Shown here piece by piece: positions 18,186-27,978 of a stretch of DNA of 64,000 nt (within the stretch, counting starts at the first letter, position 1; the number at the start of each line of letters is the position of its first letter). Origin of the DNA: Streptosporangium sp. NBC_01755 (GTDB taxonomy: Bacteria; Actinomycetota; Actinomycetes; Streptosporangiales; Streptosporangiaceae). The stretch spans positions 6,820,001 through 6,884,000 of the forward strand of contig NZ_CP109131.1 in NCBI RefSeq assembly GCF_035917995.1. The letters run 5' to 3'. The notes beneath the pieces are model-generated. The model was not told the DNA's origin, searched no databases, and was given only the letters and a program-made list of their open reading frames with translations. Made by a program: the position numbers and the translations under genes.

Positions 18186-21100
18186 TCATCCACGGCCGAA
18201 TGCGTTGACCTGCGGCAACGGATAATCACCCGCTGGTGACACGCCGCCCATTTGATTGTTCTCAAGCAGATGAATTTTGACGTCAATATGTGCGGATATG
18301 TCTTGATATTCCTCATCGGATAGTGGCTCCCACCGATCATTTGTCAGCAGTGAGGCGCCGCCTTTTGCGATGTTATCCGGATGGTTGGTCTGCCAGCCAT
18401 GGTGGGCCTTGTCCAAAAAGGACTTGATGCCCTTCAGGGAGTCAGGAGTACTGCTTCGGGAGATTAGCTCGTCAATATAGAGGAACTTCCCCTGGTAGGG
18501 AGAAGGCCTTCCTGGGCGTGCGGCCTCCAGACCGGACTGATTGCCTTCGATTCCCGCCGTGGCACCCGATGTCGGGCCGCGGATTATTCTGATGGACTTG
18601 CTGTACCATTCATTGCGCCAGAATTTCTGCCAGTCCGTATCGAATCTCTTGAAACCCTCTCTGATCTCGGCCCATCTGTTCAATTCCCCGATGATATCGA
18701 GAGCGGCGCCGATCCTGATTCCTCTCCTGCTTCCCATCGACGGTAAGGCCGGACCCGGTGAAGCGCCGATCGGCAAGCCGCCGGAGTTTATGAAGTCGCC
18801 TGGAAGTTCGGGCCCGTATATGGGGATTCCAGGAGAGGTGGATCCACCGGATCGCCGCGCTGCAGGTGAGGGTGGAGCGCTTCCGGCAGGCTTGGGTAAG
18901 GCGTTCAGGTGTTGTTCGAGATTTTGCTTCTCAGATTTTTGCTGGCCGTTGTCAACTCGACCCTCGGCCCAGCGGATCACGCGAGACCTGGAGCGATCTA
19001 CGTCTGTTTCCCCCCGCCCATCTTCGTCGATATTCCTGAGCGTGTTCGCATTGACGAACTGGTAGAGATTCAAGTGGTCTGCTGGACCTGAAGGATCTGG
19101 AGAGACCCACCTCCCGAGCCACGGGGCGTAGTAGCGGGCGCCGTGATAATTGAGGCCGTTTTCCAGGTCGCGCTCCTTGCCGGTGAAGCGGTAGCGCTTG
19201 CGGAAGAAGCCGCCGAAGCTGGTCTCGCCCCAGGGGGTGTACTCCTCCCGGTTGATCCACTGACCGGTGTCATCCACGACCACGTTGCCGCTGCCGAGAT
19301 GGTCACCCAGGTGATACGTGGTCGCCGGGGTGTGGTCGCCCGCGGGGGCGGGGCCGAGGCGGACGATCGCGATCCGGTGGCGGCCGTCCATGACATGAAC
19401 GAGCGTGTGCTCGTCGGTCAGCTGACCGGCCCGGAGTGTGCCGTGGTGTTCGAAGGCGGTGCCCGCGTACGTGGTGGTCCGCACGGTGCCGCCCTGCTCA
19501 CGGACGATCTTCTTCACCCGGCGCCCGGCGCTGTCGTACAGGTAGTGGGCGTACGGTGTGGGCTCGCCGGTGCCGTCCTGGTTGCGGAAGGAGCGCAAGC
19601 GGTCGGCATGGTCCCATTCCAGACACCGGGAGAGCGTCTCGCCGACGAGGTTCCCGGCCGCGTCGTAGGCGTAGTCGGTGGTCGTCTGGCCTGAGCTGAC
19701 GGTGCGGAGGCGGTTGTCGTCCGGCTGGTCGGGATCGGTGCCGGTGAGCTGGAATCGCCGGACGAAGGTGGTCACTCCCTGCTGGGGCAGACCTGCTCGA
19801 TGACGGAGCTCACGTAGGTTGCCCGCGGCGTCGTACCGGTAGCTCTCCAGGTAAGGACGGGTGGCGGTCGGATCGATGCCTCTGGGCGTGTCGAGCCACG
19901 GTTCAGGAGCGCCGGGCAGGGCCGCCTCCCGGCCGCTGGCCGTGCTGAGCCGGTAGATGGGTTCGTAGGTGAAGTCCCGGTTCAGCCAGTTCTGTGCGTT
20001 GATGCCGCCGAGAGCAGGCCGGCCGGGGACGCCGCTGCCCGGCGTACGGTCGCGGAGTCGCAGCAGATTACCCGCCAGGTCGTAGGAGTAGCTCAGGTCC
20101 TGTAAGGGGGCTCCGGCCGGGTGATGGTCACCGTCGGTGAGAACCGTGAACGGCTCACTGCGCAGCCGGGAGAGCCGGAAGGTGACGGGGTCGTAGGCGC
20201 AGCGGGTCATCAGGTCGTTGCCGTAGGCGATCAGGACCCGCTGCCCCCTGGCGTTGTGGGCGATGCGCCTGACGAGCGTGGCCCCGTTGAGCTCCAGCCC
20301 TTCCAACGCTCCGGCCCGGTTGTAGGCGTGGGTCAGCTCGGCGGCCGGGCCGGCGGCTCCTCGCTCGTGCCGGATCACGCGGGGACGGTTCAGCGCGTCG
20401 AAGGTCGTCGTGGTGCGCAGCGCGGCATCCTCGGGATCGAGAAGTGCCGCCGCGTGCTGGGCGAGGGTGTTGCCCGGCGGTGGCTCCCAGTCCATCCGCC
20501 AGGTGCTGACCCGCCAGTCGGCCGGTGGCGGGTCGAAGACCGTCAGGATGGTGCTGTCGGCCACCGGGCGGCGGGTTTCGGTGACGCGATTTCCCTTGAA
20601 GTCATAGGCGGCGACGGTTACCAGGCCCGCCTCGTCGTAGTGCCGGTGCACCCGGCCCAGCAGGTGCGAGGAGGCGGCGTCATCAAGACCGGTGTCGACG
20701 GCGTCCCCATACATCACCAGCTCGCGTAAGGTGACGGGCTCGGGGGTGGCGTCACGTGCCCACATCCGCACTCGTCGCTGTCGTACGTCGTAGGCGTACA
20801 GGGTCAGGGGGCCTTTGTTCCCGTCGGCGACCGACTCCTCGATGACGTTCCCGGCCGCGTCGAGAACCCGGTGACGCTGCCCGGAGTCGAGACCGTCCAT
20901 GCGTAATCGGTGTCCGGCCAGGTCGTGGATCTGGGTCAGCGCCGTGCGGCCGAGTGGATCGACGAGAGCCACCAGGTCGCCCCTCAGGTCATAGACGGAA
21001 CGGGTGACCAGCCAGTCGGCCGGGTCGGTTCCGTTGCGCTCCACCACCTCGACGGTGCGGCCGAGCGCGTCGATCACCTGACTGGCCGGCGTGTCGTGGT

Positions 21101-24100
21101 GGTCGGCGTAGGCGTTCGCGGCGACGGGATGGGTGCGCCCGGCGTTGTCGTTCGGATCGTAGGTCCAGGTTTCCCACGGCGTCGGGGCGGAACGTTCCGG
21201 CGTGGCGAGGTCGTGCGGCACGCCGTGAACGATCAGCGTCTCCGATCCGTCCGGGTGGCGTGTCCGCACCGGTCTGCCCAGCGGGTCGTAGTGAATCGCG
21301 ATCTTCTGGCCGTTCTCCGCGTCGCCAGGCGGAGCGAAGTCCTGACCGGCGGAGAAGAACGGTTCGTAGCGTTCGATCTCCCGGCCCTTGTTGTCATAGA
21401 CACGCCAGCCGCTGACGACGACGCGGTCCGACACCGTCCGGGCCACGGCATCGGCGTTGGACCCCTGATCGGCGGGGAGTCCCGAGTCGCCGAACGGGGA
21501 GTCGCCGAAGGTGTCATCCTCCGCCTGAACGCGCGACTGCACGATGCGGTCGAACCCGTCGGAGAACTCGATCGTTTCGATCGTCTGGTCTCGTTCGGTG
21601 GGCGATACGGATGGATCGGCGATGTGATGGACCCGTTTCACCGTGCGTGCTGATATCGGAAGGCCACGCTCGGCGAACGCGAGATGATCGTAAACGAACC
21701 GGGTGCCGGGTTGTTCCGGGGTGTCGCCCGCGTTCTCATCCGGTCGCCCGAGGGCGGCCACGCTCTCCAGGAGTCCAAGCGGGGTGTAGGCGTACCGGGT
21801 GCGCTCGCCGTTGGGGCCGGTGATCTCTTCGGGCTGCAGTGTCCGATGATCGTATTCGGCGGTCGTGACGAGGTTCGTCCCACCGGTCTCCTCGATCACC
21901 TCGGTGATGAGCAGGGAGAACTCATGGCCGCAACGGATCTCGCCACCCAGCGGATCGCGAGTGGCCGTGACGAGCCCGCGTCCGGCGGGATCGTCGTGGA
22001 CGTCGAGACGGCGGCGCTCGACAGCGCTGAACCAGCCCCGTTCGGCGGTTCCGCCGGGCTCGAACCTGAGACCCGCCTGGGCGGGCAGCGAGTCGCGGAA
22101 CGCCTGCGGATACTCGGCGGTCCATGCCACCGCCGTGCCGTCGGTCAGATAGGGCGGAGAGTCCGTTCCGTATGCGGCCTTCCAGCGTTTCGGGGTGAGA
22201 ACCAGCCTTTCTGTACGGACCAAGGCGCCATGATCACCCAGCTCGCCGAGGTCCCGGCCGTGGAATGCCGGCCCGTCGTAATGGTTCAGTGTCTGGGCGA
22301 GCACCTCGCCCAGCGCGGATCCCTCCCCGGCCGCGGCGAGCAGTTCGGACAGGGCGGGGCCGCCGTCGTTGGCGACCTCGTATGTCGTCGTCTTGGCCAC
22401 CCGGTTGGTGATGTAGCGTTCGTCGTCATCCCGCACCGCGTAGGTGGTGATGGTGTGGGTGGCCAGGTAGGGCGCGCTCGCAGCCGCGGCGACGCGAAAG
22501 TCCCTTCCCCTCGGCACCGCGACCGACGTCAGCGCGCGAGGCTGCCCGTACGCGTCGTGGTCACCGTTGAAACGAAACCGGTGCAGAGGATCATCGCCGC
22601 GCTCCCACTGGGTGGCCCGTTCCGCCGAGGTCCAGGGGAAGAACACCCGTGACCGCCATCGCTCGGGTGCGGTGGGCAGGGGCACGCCACCCGGTAGCGG
22701 GCCGACCTCATGAACCTGCTCGGTTACGGTGTACGGCCGGATCGCACGGGCTGTTCCGTCGAGGGCGTACAGCTCGGTGCGCACGACCCGTCCGCGCAGC
22801 GCCCGCAACGCGTCCCGCCGGGCATCCGGCGTGAGACCTGCCAGGAAACGAGTGACCCCGGCGGGGCGTGCCGGCGCCTGGGGGTCCTCCGGCCAGAACT
22901 CGGCACGATGGTCGGCTTCCGTCCAACCGCCGTGCCCGTCGCCGACCGCCCCCTGGTGGAACCAGACGCGAGTCTCCGTCGGGGGAGACAAGCCGTATTT
23001 CGGCGCGGAGAAAGTCTGAGTGTCGCGCTGGTCGACGCGGCCGAATCCACGGAACTCACGCTCGACCCCATCCCAGTATCCGTGGTGGTAGCCGTACTCG
23101 GTCGTCAGTCTGCCACCGGAGATCGCGTCAACCGACTCCACCTGGGCCACCACCTGGACGGGGAAAGGCAGCGGTGTGCGCCAGCGCGTCGCCGGACGAC
23201 GCTCGTCTTCGAGATAGAAGCGGGTGGAGGGGGCATAACCGATACGTGTGACGGCGCCGGTGCGGTCGTCGATCTCCTCAAGCAGGTACGGCTTGACGCC
23301 CCCGATGAGATCCAGGAACCACGCCCGGGTACGGCTCGCCCCCGCGTCCATGGTCCACAGAACGCCCCGCACGCCTGTACCGAGCAGGTCGGTCAGCCGC
23401 ACGGCGGTCATGTCGGTGACAGGTGGAGTGCCGGGGATCTCTATGGGATCGCCCCATCGATTACCCGACTGGTTGATCCAGACGGTGACCGACGTGTCAC
23501 CGACCAGCACGAGGTCATCCAGGCCGTCCCCGTCGACGTCGCCGAGAAGTATCCGGCGAACATCGACCCGGTCGGGTAGATCGAGTTCGCCCCGCATCGT
23601 GATGCGCCGTCCCCAGGAGCCACGGCCCCGTGCGGGCCAGTACGACACGGAGCCGCTGCCGATCAGCACGATGTCCTGAAGCCCGTCGCCCGTCATGTCG
23701 GCCAGCTTCACGCGCTGATCCGAGAAACTGACATCGGGGAACTCCGCTGCCCCGCCTCGCTCGACCTGGGTGGTCTGCCACCAGCCCCGGCGTGGATCGT
23801 TGAAGAAGCATTCCATTCTCGCGCCGGAGCGGACGGCATCGGTGACCCCGTCGCCGTCCAGGTCCACCAGCCGTACCTCGGGATCTTCCAGGTCGAAGCT
23901 TGGCGCAGCCTGGTAGGCCTGAAATGATCGCCGATCCCACAGCCCGCCGAGGGACATGGGGTGGTACCCGCTCTGAGCACCGGCTGTCACCAGCAGGTCC
24001 GCGCGCCCGTCACCGTCCGCGTCAAGGAGCTGCACACCCCGGTCCGCCAGGCTGAGCCCGGCAGGAATGTCGGCCGTCTTCCGAGACGGCGCGAACCGCC

Positions 24101-25235
24101 CGTTCCCGAGATTGCGCCACCAGCGGGCGACCCCGTCCAATTCCAGGATGTCGGGAAGCCCGTTGCCCGTCAGATCCACAAGCTCGAACTCGGGCCGGGC
24201 CAGCGAACCAAGCGGCAGATCCGATCCGGAGACCGTGAGCAGAGCCCGCCGGTCAGGCTGGAATCGGGTGTAGCCGAAGGTCATCGGGGCAAGCGTCTCG
24301 GTCTCGTCGCCGTTGTGGCCGCGAACGGTGATCCGCGACAGCAGGGACACCCCGTTCGGCGTCGTGTCGTCGAGGTAGCCGAGCTCGTACGATCGCCCCA
24401 GGATGTCCTGCCCTGTAGCGGGGTGGGTGTGCACCTCGATGCGCGTGCAACGCCGTGCGGTCCGGATCTCGAAACCGGCGCGATAGTCCGAGAACATGTC
24501 AGGTCGCGGTTCGTAAACGAACCTGATGCCGACAAGGAAGAGCGGATCATCCTTGTCACCGTGGTCCGCGTAGCGGATTTCCTTCAGATAAAGCTGGTCC
24601 CAGCGGCGGGAACCCTCTCGTTGAACGGGATCGGTCTCGTACACGTACTCGATCCGGTTACCGAACGGATCCGTCGTACGGGTCAGCCGCCAGGCAAAGG
24701 TTCTGTGTTGCCGATCAGGATCGGCAATGGTCGCGAGGTCGCGCCAGTCGGCCTCGGCATCCTCAGGACGGCGACTTCCATATCTGCTGATCAGGCCGTC
24801 GCCGGTATGGACATCCCAATAGTCGTCCGTCTTATCGTGAATGTGTTCGATCCGTGCGAACAACCCTTCGGTTCTGGGCCTGTATCGAATGGCGGAGCCG
24901 GTCGACCCGACTGGAACCAGATCCTCGGCACCGGAAAGCAGGAATGTGTCCCTGGAGTCGTCATAGGTGGGAACACCACGGGAAGTCTTGCGCGTCACTC
25001 CCGGAACGGAAAGCGACCAGCCGAGCCCGAACGGGCCGTTCCCGGTGCCCGAACCGTACGCCAGTCTCAGGTCTGGCCACAGTCCATTGCGTCCTGGCGG
25101 AACGGTGATGGGAACTGTGAAATTCCCGGTTCCGGTATACAGGTCGGGAGTGAACTTCTCGCCGATCCCACGCAGGGCCCCGCCACCCTTCGGCGGGGAA
25201 ATAATTTGCCCTACGGCGCTTGACCGATCGCCCAC
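18186..25235 (-). CDS. Fused Tc toxin subunits B and C (SpvB/TcdB + RHS repeat protein)
   Basis: A 2349-residue fusion of the Tc B and C cocoon subunits. The N-terminus is SpvB-like (ISPPKGGGALRGIGEKF; GPFGLGWSLSVPGV). FG-GAP/VCBS-type repeats (LLDADGDGRADLL, LVDLDGDGVTDAV, KLADMTGDGLQDIV) follow at about 370-620, then the TcdB middle domain. RHS/YD repeats run from about 1100 to 2030, ending in the RHS-associated core (GLNYHGARYYAPWLGRW, then DPSG at about residue 2047). In TcC proteins this core is where the C-terminal toxin is self-cleaved. The last 280 or so residues are unrelated to the repeats, clearly less GC-rich, and unidentified. The GTG start has AGAGGTGG upstream. It is the first gene of the operon and lies upstream of subunit A. 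Confidence 0.92.
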   Translation of the reverse strand: MGDRSSAVGQIISPPKGGGALRGIGEKFTPDLYTGTGNFTVPITVPPGRNGLWPDLRLAYGSGTGNGPFGLGWSLSVPGVTRKTSRGVPTYDDSRDTFLLSGAEDLVPVGSTGSAIRYRPRTEGLFARIEHIHDKTDDYWDVHTGDGLISRYGSRRPEDAEADWRDLATIADPDRQHRTFAWRLTRTTDPFGNRIEYVYETDPVQREGSRRWDQLYLKEIRYADHGDKDDPLFLVGIRFVYEPRPDMFSDYRAGFEIRTARRCTRIEVHTHPATGQDILGRSYELGYLDDTTPNGVSLLSRITVRGHNGDETETLAPMTFGYTRFQPDRRALLTVSGSDLPLGSLARPEFELVDLTGNGLPDILELDGVARWWRNLGNGRFAPSRKTADIPAGLSLADRGVQLLDADGDGRADLLVTAGAQSGYHPMSLGGLWDRRSFQAYQAAPSFDLEDPEVRLVDLDGDGVTDAVRSGARMECFFNDPRRGWWQTTQVERGGAAEFPDVSFSDQRVKLADMTGDGLQDIVLIGSGSVSYWPARGRGSWGRRITMRGELDLPDRVDVRRILLGDVDGDGLDDLVLVGDTSVTVWINQSGNRWGDPIEIPGTPPVTDMTAVRLTDLLGTGVRGVLWTMDAGASRTRAWFLDLIGGVKPYLLEEIDDRTGAVTRIGYAPSTRFYLEDERRPATRWRTPLPFPVQVVAQVESVDAISGGRLTTEYGYHHGYWDGVEREFRGFGRVDQRDTQTFSAPKYGLSPPTETRVWFHQGAVGDGHGGWTEADHRAEFWPEDPQAPARPAGVTRFLAGLTPDARRDALRALRGRVVRTELYALDGTARAIRPYTVTEQVHEVGPLPGGVPLPTAPERWRSRVFFPWTSAERATQWERGDDPLHRFRFNGDHDAYGQPRALTSVAVPRGRDFRVAAAASAPYLATHTITTYAVRDDDERYITNRVAKTTTYEVANDGGPALSELLAAAGEGSALGEVLAQTLNHYDGPAFHGRDLGELGDHGALVRTERLVLTPKRWKAAYGTDSPPYLTDGTAVAWTAEYPQAFRDSLPAQAGLRFEPGGTAERGWFSAVERRRLDVHDDPAGRGLVTATRDPLGGEIRCGHEFSLLITEVIEETGGTNLVTTAEYDHRTLQPEEITGPNGERTRYAYTPLGLLESVAALGRPDENAGDTPEQPGTRFVYDHLAFAERGLPISARTVKRVHHIADPSVSPTERDQTIETIEFSDGFDRIVQSRVQAEDDTFGDSPFGDSGLPADQGSNADAVARTVSDRVVVSGWRVYDNKGREIERYEPFFSAGQDFAPPGDAENGQKIAIHYDPLGRPVRTRHPDGSETLIVHGVPHDLATPERSAPTPWETWTYDPNDNAGRTHPVAANAYADHHDTPASQVIDALGRTVEVVERNGTDPADWLVTRSVYDLRGDLVALVDPLGRTALTQIHDLAGHRLRMDGLDSGQRHRVLDAAGNVIEESVADGNKGPLTLYAYDVRQRRVRMWARDATPEPVTLRELVMYGDAVDTGLDDAASSHLLGRVHRHYDEAGLVTVAAYDFKGNRVTETRRPVADSTILTVFDPPPADWRVSTWRMDWEPPPGNTLAQHAAALLDPEDAALRTTTTFDALNRPRVIRHERGAAGPAAELTHAYNRAGALEGLELNGATLVRRIAHNARGQRVLIAYGNDLMTRCAYDPVTFRLSRLRSEPFTVLTDGDHHPAGAPLQDLSYSYDLAGNLLRLRDRTPGSGVPGRPALGGINAQNWLNRDFTYEPIYRLSTASGREAALPGAPEPWLDTPRGIDPTATRPYLESYRYDAAGNLRELRHRAGLPQQGVTTFVRRFQLTGTDPDQPDDNRLRTVSSGQTTTDYAYDAAGNLVGETLSRCLEWDHADRLRSFRNQDGTGEPTPYAHYLYDSAGRRVKKIVREQGGTVRTTTYAGTAFEHHGTLRAGQLTDEHTLVHVMDGRHRIAIVRLGPAPAGDHTPATTYHLGDHLGSGNVVVDDTGQWINREEYTPWGETSFGGFFRKRYRFTGKERDLENGLNYHGARYYAPWLGRWVSPDPSGPADHLNLYQFVNANTLRNIDEDGRGETDVDRSRSRVIRWAEGRVDNGQQKSEKQNLEQHLNALPKPAGSAPPSPAARRSGGSTSPGIPIYGPELPGDFINSGGLPIGASPGPALPSMGSRRGIRIGAALDIIGELNRWAEIREGFKRFDTDWQKFWRNEWYSKSIRIIRGPTSGATAGIEGNQSGLEAARPGRPSPYQGKFLYIDELISRSSTPDSLKGIKSFLDKAHHGWQTNHPDNIAKGGASLLTNDRWEPLSDEEYQDISAHIDVKIHLLENNQMGGVSPAGDYPLPQVNAFGRG

Positions 25236-25638
25236 GAGTCCACCTCTTGAGGCTCAATCAGGAATAATTTATCGCGGCAGCTGAATCAAGAGTCGGACAG
25301 GACGTCCAGGATGAGGGGCGATATCAGTGGTCGACAGATTATCTGCATGATTCAGCACGGTGAGTACTATCCAGCTGGATACAGGTCCTGACCAGGTGGG
25401 CGTCGAGAGCCGTTCCTGTCGGCCACGCGTTTCCGGCCGGGTGTACAGCCGCCGGTAGTTCGTTGAATCAAGATGACCTGGCGAGACGCAAGCCATGACC
25501 TTGCGACGGAACTCCGGGGGCGGCTCCCGGGCACGCTGACCTCGCTTGAGGATTCAGGCACGCGAGTCGACCAAAGTGACTCCACGAAAGCCGGGGAAAT
25601 CGGTGCCGCGCTTCCCCTGCGGAGTGGAGGCGGGCAGG
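25236..25638. other. Gap between dhaL and the Tc operon
   Basis: About 400 bp without a credible gene; open frames here lack family resemblance and good start sites. It holds the 3' flank of dhaL and, near 25245-25380, an AT-richer stretch that must contain the Tc operon promoter. I see no clear -35/-10 pair or strong hairpin. Confidence 0.6.
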
Positions 25639-26256
25639 TCAGCCCGCGGCCTCGAAGAACAGGGCGACCGCGACGGCTCCGGGATCGGGAGCTCCCAGGG
25701 CGGCCTCGCCGACGTAGCTGGCCCGGCCCCGGCGGGCGATGATCGAGGAGGTGGAGTCGGCTCCGGCACGGGCCGCCTCCGCCGCCAGCCGCAGCGCCTC
25801 CACGGCGGGGACGTCCTTCCCCGCGGCCTCGGCCAGGGCATCCATCGCCGGGGCCATGGCGTCGACCATCGTCCTGTCGCCCACCGAGGCGGAGCCCAGC
25901 CTGCGGACCGTGGCCACCCCGTTCCTGGCGGCGTCGGCGAGCAGGGCCGTGGTGAGGACCGGACTGCCCTGCCCGGCCAGTGCGAACTCGCGGAACCACA
26001 TGCCGAACAGTGGCCCGCTGGTACCGCCGGAGTGTTCGAGGAAGGCCGTCGAGAGGCTGGAGAACGGCGCCCCGGCGTCGGCGGGGGCGGGGGAGAGCTT
26101 CGCCTTGGCCCTGGTGAGCGCGGTGACCATGTTGGTGCCGAAGTCGCCGTCACCGCTGCGGCGGTCCAGCTCGGTCAACTCCTGAACCCGGTCGTCGATC
26201 CGGATGATGAATCGCTCGATCCACGACAGTACGGCCTGCGGTTCGAGGTCGCGCAT
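25639..26256 (-). CDS. dhaL: Dihydroxyacetone kinase, ADP-binding subunit DhaL
   Basis: A 205-residue helical-barrel nucleotide-binding subunit of the PTS-dependent dihydroxyacetone kinase. The Mg-coordinating Asp cluster is in LDRRSGDGDFGTNM. The nucleotide-contacting HSGGTSGPLFG and the later GDRTMVDAM match the family. It passes phosphate to dihydroxyacetone held by DhaK, giving DHAP, which feeds the triose pool handled by TpiA and Gap. It lies 18 bp downstream of dhaK on the same strand. The third partner, DhaM, is not in the window; the next gene downstream is the Tc operon. Confidence 0.9.
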   Translation of the reverse strand: MRDLEPQAVLSWIERFIIRIDDRVQELTELDRRSGDGDFGTNMVTALTRAKAKLSPAPADAGAPFSSLSTAFLEHSGGTSGPLFGMWFREFALAGQGSPVLTTALLADAARNGVATVRRLGSASVGDRTMVDAMAPAMDALAEAAGKDVPAVEALRLAAEAARAGADSTSSIIARRGRASYVGEAALGAPDPGAVAVALFFEAAG

Positions 26257-26274
26257 GGCTGTCTCCTTCGAGTG

Positions 26275-27273
26275 CTACCAGGTGAGGGCCGCGGTACGCG
26301 CCGGGTCGTCCCACAGGCCGACGAGCTCCTCGTCGGCGCGGATCAGGGTGACCGAGCAGCCCGCCATGTCGAGGGCGGTGACGTAGGAGCCCACCAGCTG
26401 CCGGGCGACCGTCACGCCCCGCGCGTCGAGGAGCCGGGTCACCTGCCGGTAGGCCGTGAGCAGCTCCAGCTGGTGGGTGGCGCCGAGGCCGTTGACGATC
26501 ACGAAGACCGCGTCGCCCCTGCTCAGGCCGAGATCGTCGGCGACCGGATTCGTCAGCGAGGCCACCAACTCGTCGGCGGGGGCGACGGGGATCTGCCGGA
26601 TTCCCCGCTCGCCGTGGATGCCGACGCCGAACTCGACCTGGCCGGGGGCGAGATCGAACGAGGGTGCGGACTGGCCGGGGTGGGTGCAGGCCCGCAGGGC
26701 CAGGGACATGGTCCGGGCGTTGGCCGCGACGCGGCGGCCGAGCGCGGCCACCGTGGACAGGTCGGCGCCCCGCTCGGCGGCGGCGCCGCAGATCTTCTCG
26801 ACGGCGACGACGGCCGCGGTGCCCCGCCGCCCCGGGCCGCCCTCGACGGAGGTGTCGGTGGCCAGGTCGTCGTCGACGAGCACGGTCTCCAGCCTGATGC
26901 CGGTGGAGATCTCGGCGGCGATGGTGAAGTTCAGCACGTCGCCGGTGTAGTTCTTGACCACGTGCACGACGCCCCGGCCGTTGTCGACCGCCTCGGTGGC
27001 GGCCTTGATCTGGATCGCGGTGGGGCTGGCGAAGATCGCTCCCGGCACCGCGGCGTCCAGCATGCCGTACCCGACGAAACCGGTGTGCAGGGGTTCGTGC
27101 CCGGAGCCGCCGCCGGACAGCACACCCACCTTGTACGGCCGCCGATCGTCGGTCCTGATGACGAAGCTGGGGTCGCGGTTCCAGCGCAGCCGCCCTCTCT
27201 GACTGAGCTCCAGTCCTTCGAGCGCCTCGGTGACGAGCTCCTGCGGGTCGTTGACCAGCTGATGTGCGGCCAC
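26275..27273 (-). CDS. dhaK: Dihydroxyacetone kinase, substrate-binding subunit DhaK
   Basis: A 332-residue subunit that binds dihydroxyacetone covalently through a histidine hemiaminal. The substrate pocket motif GGGSGHEPLH is at residues 53-63, and the covalent His is probably H220 in GVGIHGERG. VKNYTGDVLNF is also diagnostic. The GTG start is preceded by AAGGAGG six bases upstream. It is the first gene of dhaKL and divergent from a small membrane protein gene. Confidence 0.93.
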   Translation of the reverse strand: MAAHQLVNDPQELVTEALEGLELSQRGRLRWNRDPSFVIRTDDRRPYKVGVLSGGGSGHEPLHTGFVGYGMLDAAVPGAIFASPTAIQIKAATEAVDNGRGVVHVVKNYTGDVLNFTIAAEISTGIRLETVLVDDDLATDTSVEGGPGRRGTAAVVAVEKICGAAAERGADLSTVAALGRRVAANARTMSLALRACTHPGQSAPSFDLAPGQVEFGVGIHGERGIRQIPVAPADELVASLTNPVADDLGLSRGDAVFVIVNGLGATHQLELLTAYRQVTRLLDARGVTVARQLVGSYVTALDMAGCSVTLIRADEELVGLWDDPARTAALTW

Positions 27274-27454
27274 CTGGCCCCTCCTTACGTCGCGAACGCT
27301 GTGTTCCTACCCGGCTTCACCCCCTTGACGCGAAGGCTTATCGTCGGCATGACCCCATGGATGATCCGGGATGTCCTGGGTAAGGGCTGGGAGATGCCCC
27401 CCTTGCATAGGTATGGGCAGGTGGGGAGATCGGTATTGCCCCGGAGGTGGTCTC

Positions 27455-27697
27455 ATGAAGGAGCAGTCGGGAACACATGACCATCCGAAGAGCGCGCTGA
27501 ATCTGCGGCTCGCTCTGGCGATCTTCGGCCTGGTGGTCTGTACGGTTCTGGCGGTCTTCGCGGCACAGGCCGGCATCACCGCGCTCGCCGTGGCCCTGGC
27601 CGTGCTGGCGGCCATCGCCGTCGTGGACATCGTGGTGGTCGGGATCCGGATCGTACGGAGACGTCGGCGCGGTGAGCGGCACACCCTCTTCGAGTAG
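27455..27697 (+). CDS. Small two-helix membrane protein (DUF6343-like)
   Basis: An 80-residue protein with two hydrophobic segments (about residues 20-38 and 40-60), a short hydrophilic N-terminus and a basic tail (VRRRRRGERHTLFE). The layout, with a conserved-looking ALNLRLALAIFGLV start to helix 1, resembles the small actinobacterial DUF6343 family; that match is from memory and moderate. The ATG at 27455 follows a strong ribosome site, CCGGAGGTGG. A longer in-frame start at 27371 is unlikely. It is divergent from dhaK. Function unknown. Confidence 0.75.
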   Translation: MKEQSGTHDHPKSALNLRLALAIFGLVVCTVLAVFAAQAGITALAVALAVLAAIAVVDIVVVGIRIVRRRRRGERHTLFE

Positions 27698-27698
27698 G

Positions 27699-27978
27699 TC
27701 ATCCGTCCTGGCCGCGCTCGGCCGCGTCAATGGGGTCCGTCAGCCGGAGACGGACTGAACGGCGGCCCAGGCGCAACAGGGGCGGGCAGGTCAGTCGGAT
27801 GCCCGAACGGGTCGGCAGGGCGAAGGCGATGGCCTTGGCCGGTGCTTCGATGGCAAAGGTCGTCGTGGCGTAGGCGCGGCAGTGCCCCTGGGAGAGTTCG
27901 CGGACCAGGAGTAGCCCACGGCCGTTCTCGGCGAACAGGTCCAGGGCGGTCTGCGGCCGGGACTGGTCGAGGGGCGTC
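27699..27978 (-). pseudogene. Truncated HATPase (anti-sigma-like) gene, C-terminal part only
   Basis: This encodes about 90 residues matching the C-terminal half of the intact ATP-binding protein at 52873-53478: DQSRPQTALDLFAENGRG, then LLLVRELSQGHCRAY and FALPTRSGIRLTCPPLL. The N-terminal half, with the first ATP-binding motifs, and the start codon are missing. The break at about 27978 joins directly to the divergent XRE remnant, so one deletion removed the starts of both genes and their shared promoter. Confidence 0.8.

Noticed and set aside
18541-19065. Plus-strand frame opposite the TcB/C tip, considered as an immunity gene
   Set aside because: Composition is that of a shadow frame, there is no ribosome site, and Tc toxins do not normally carry adjacent immunity genes.
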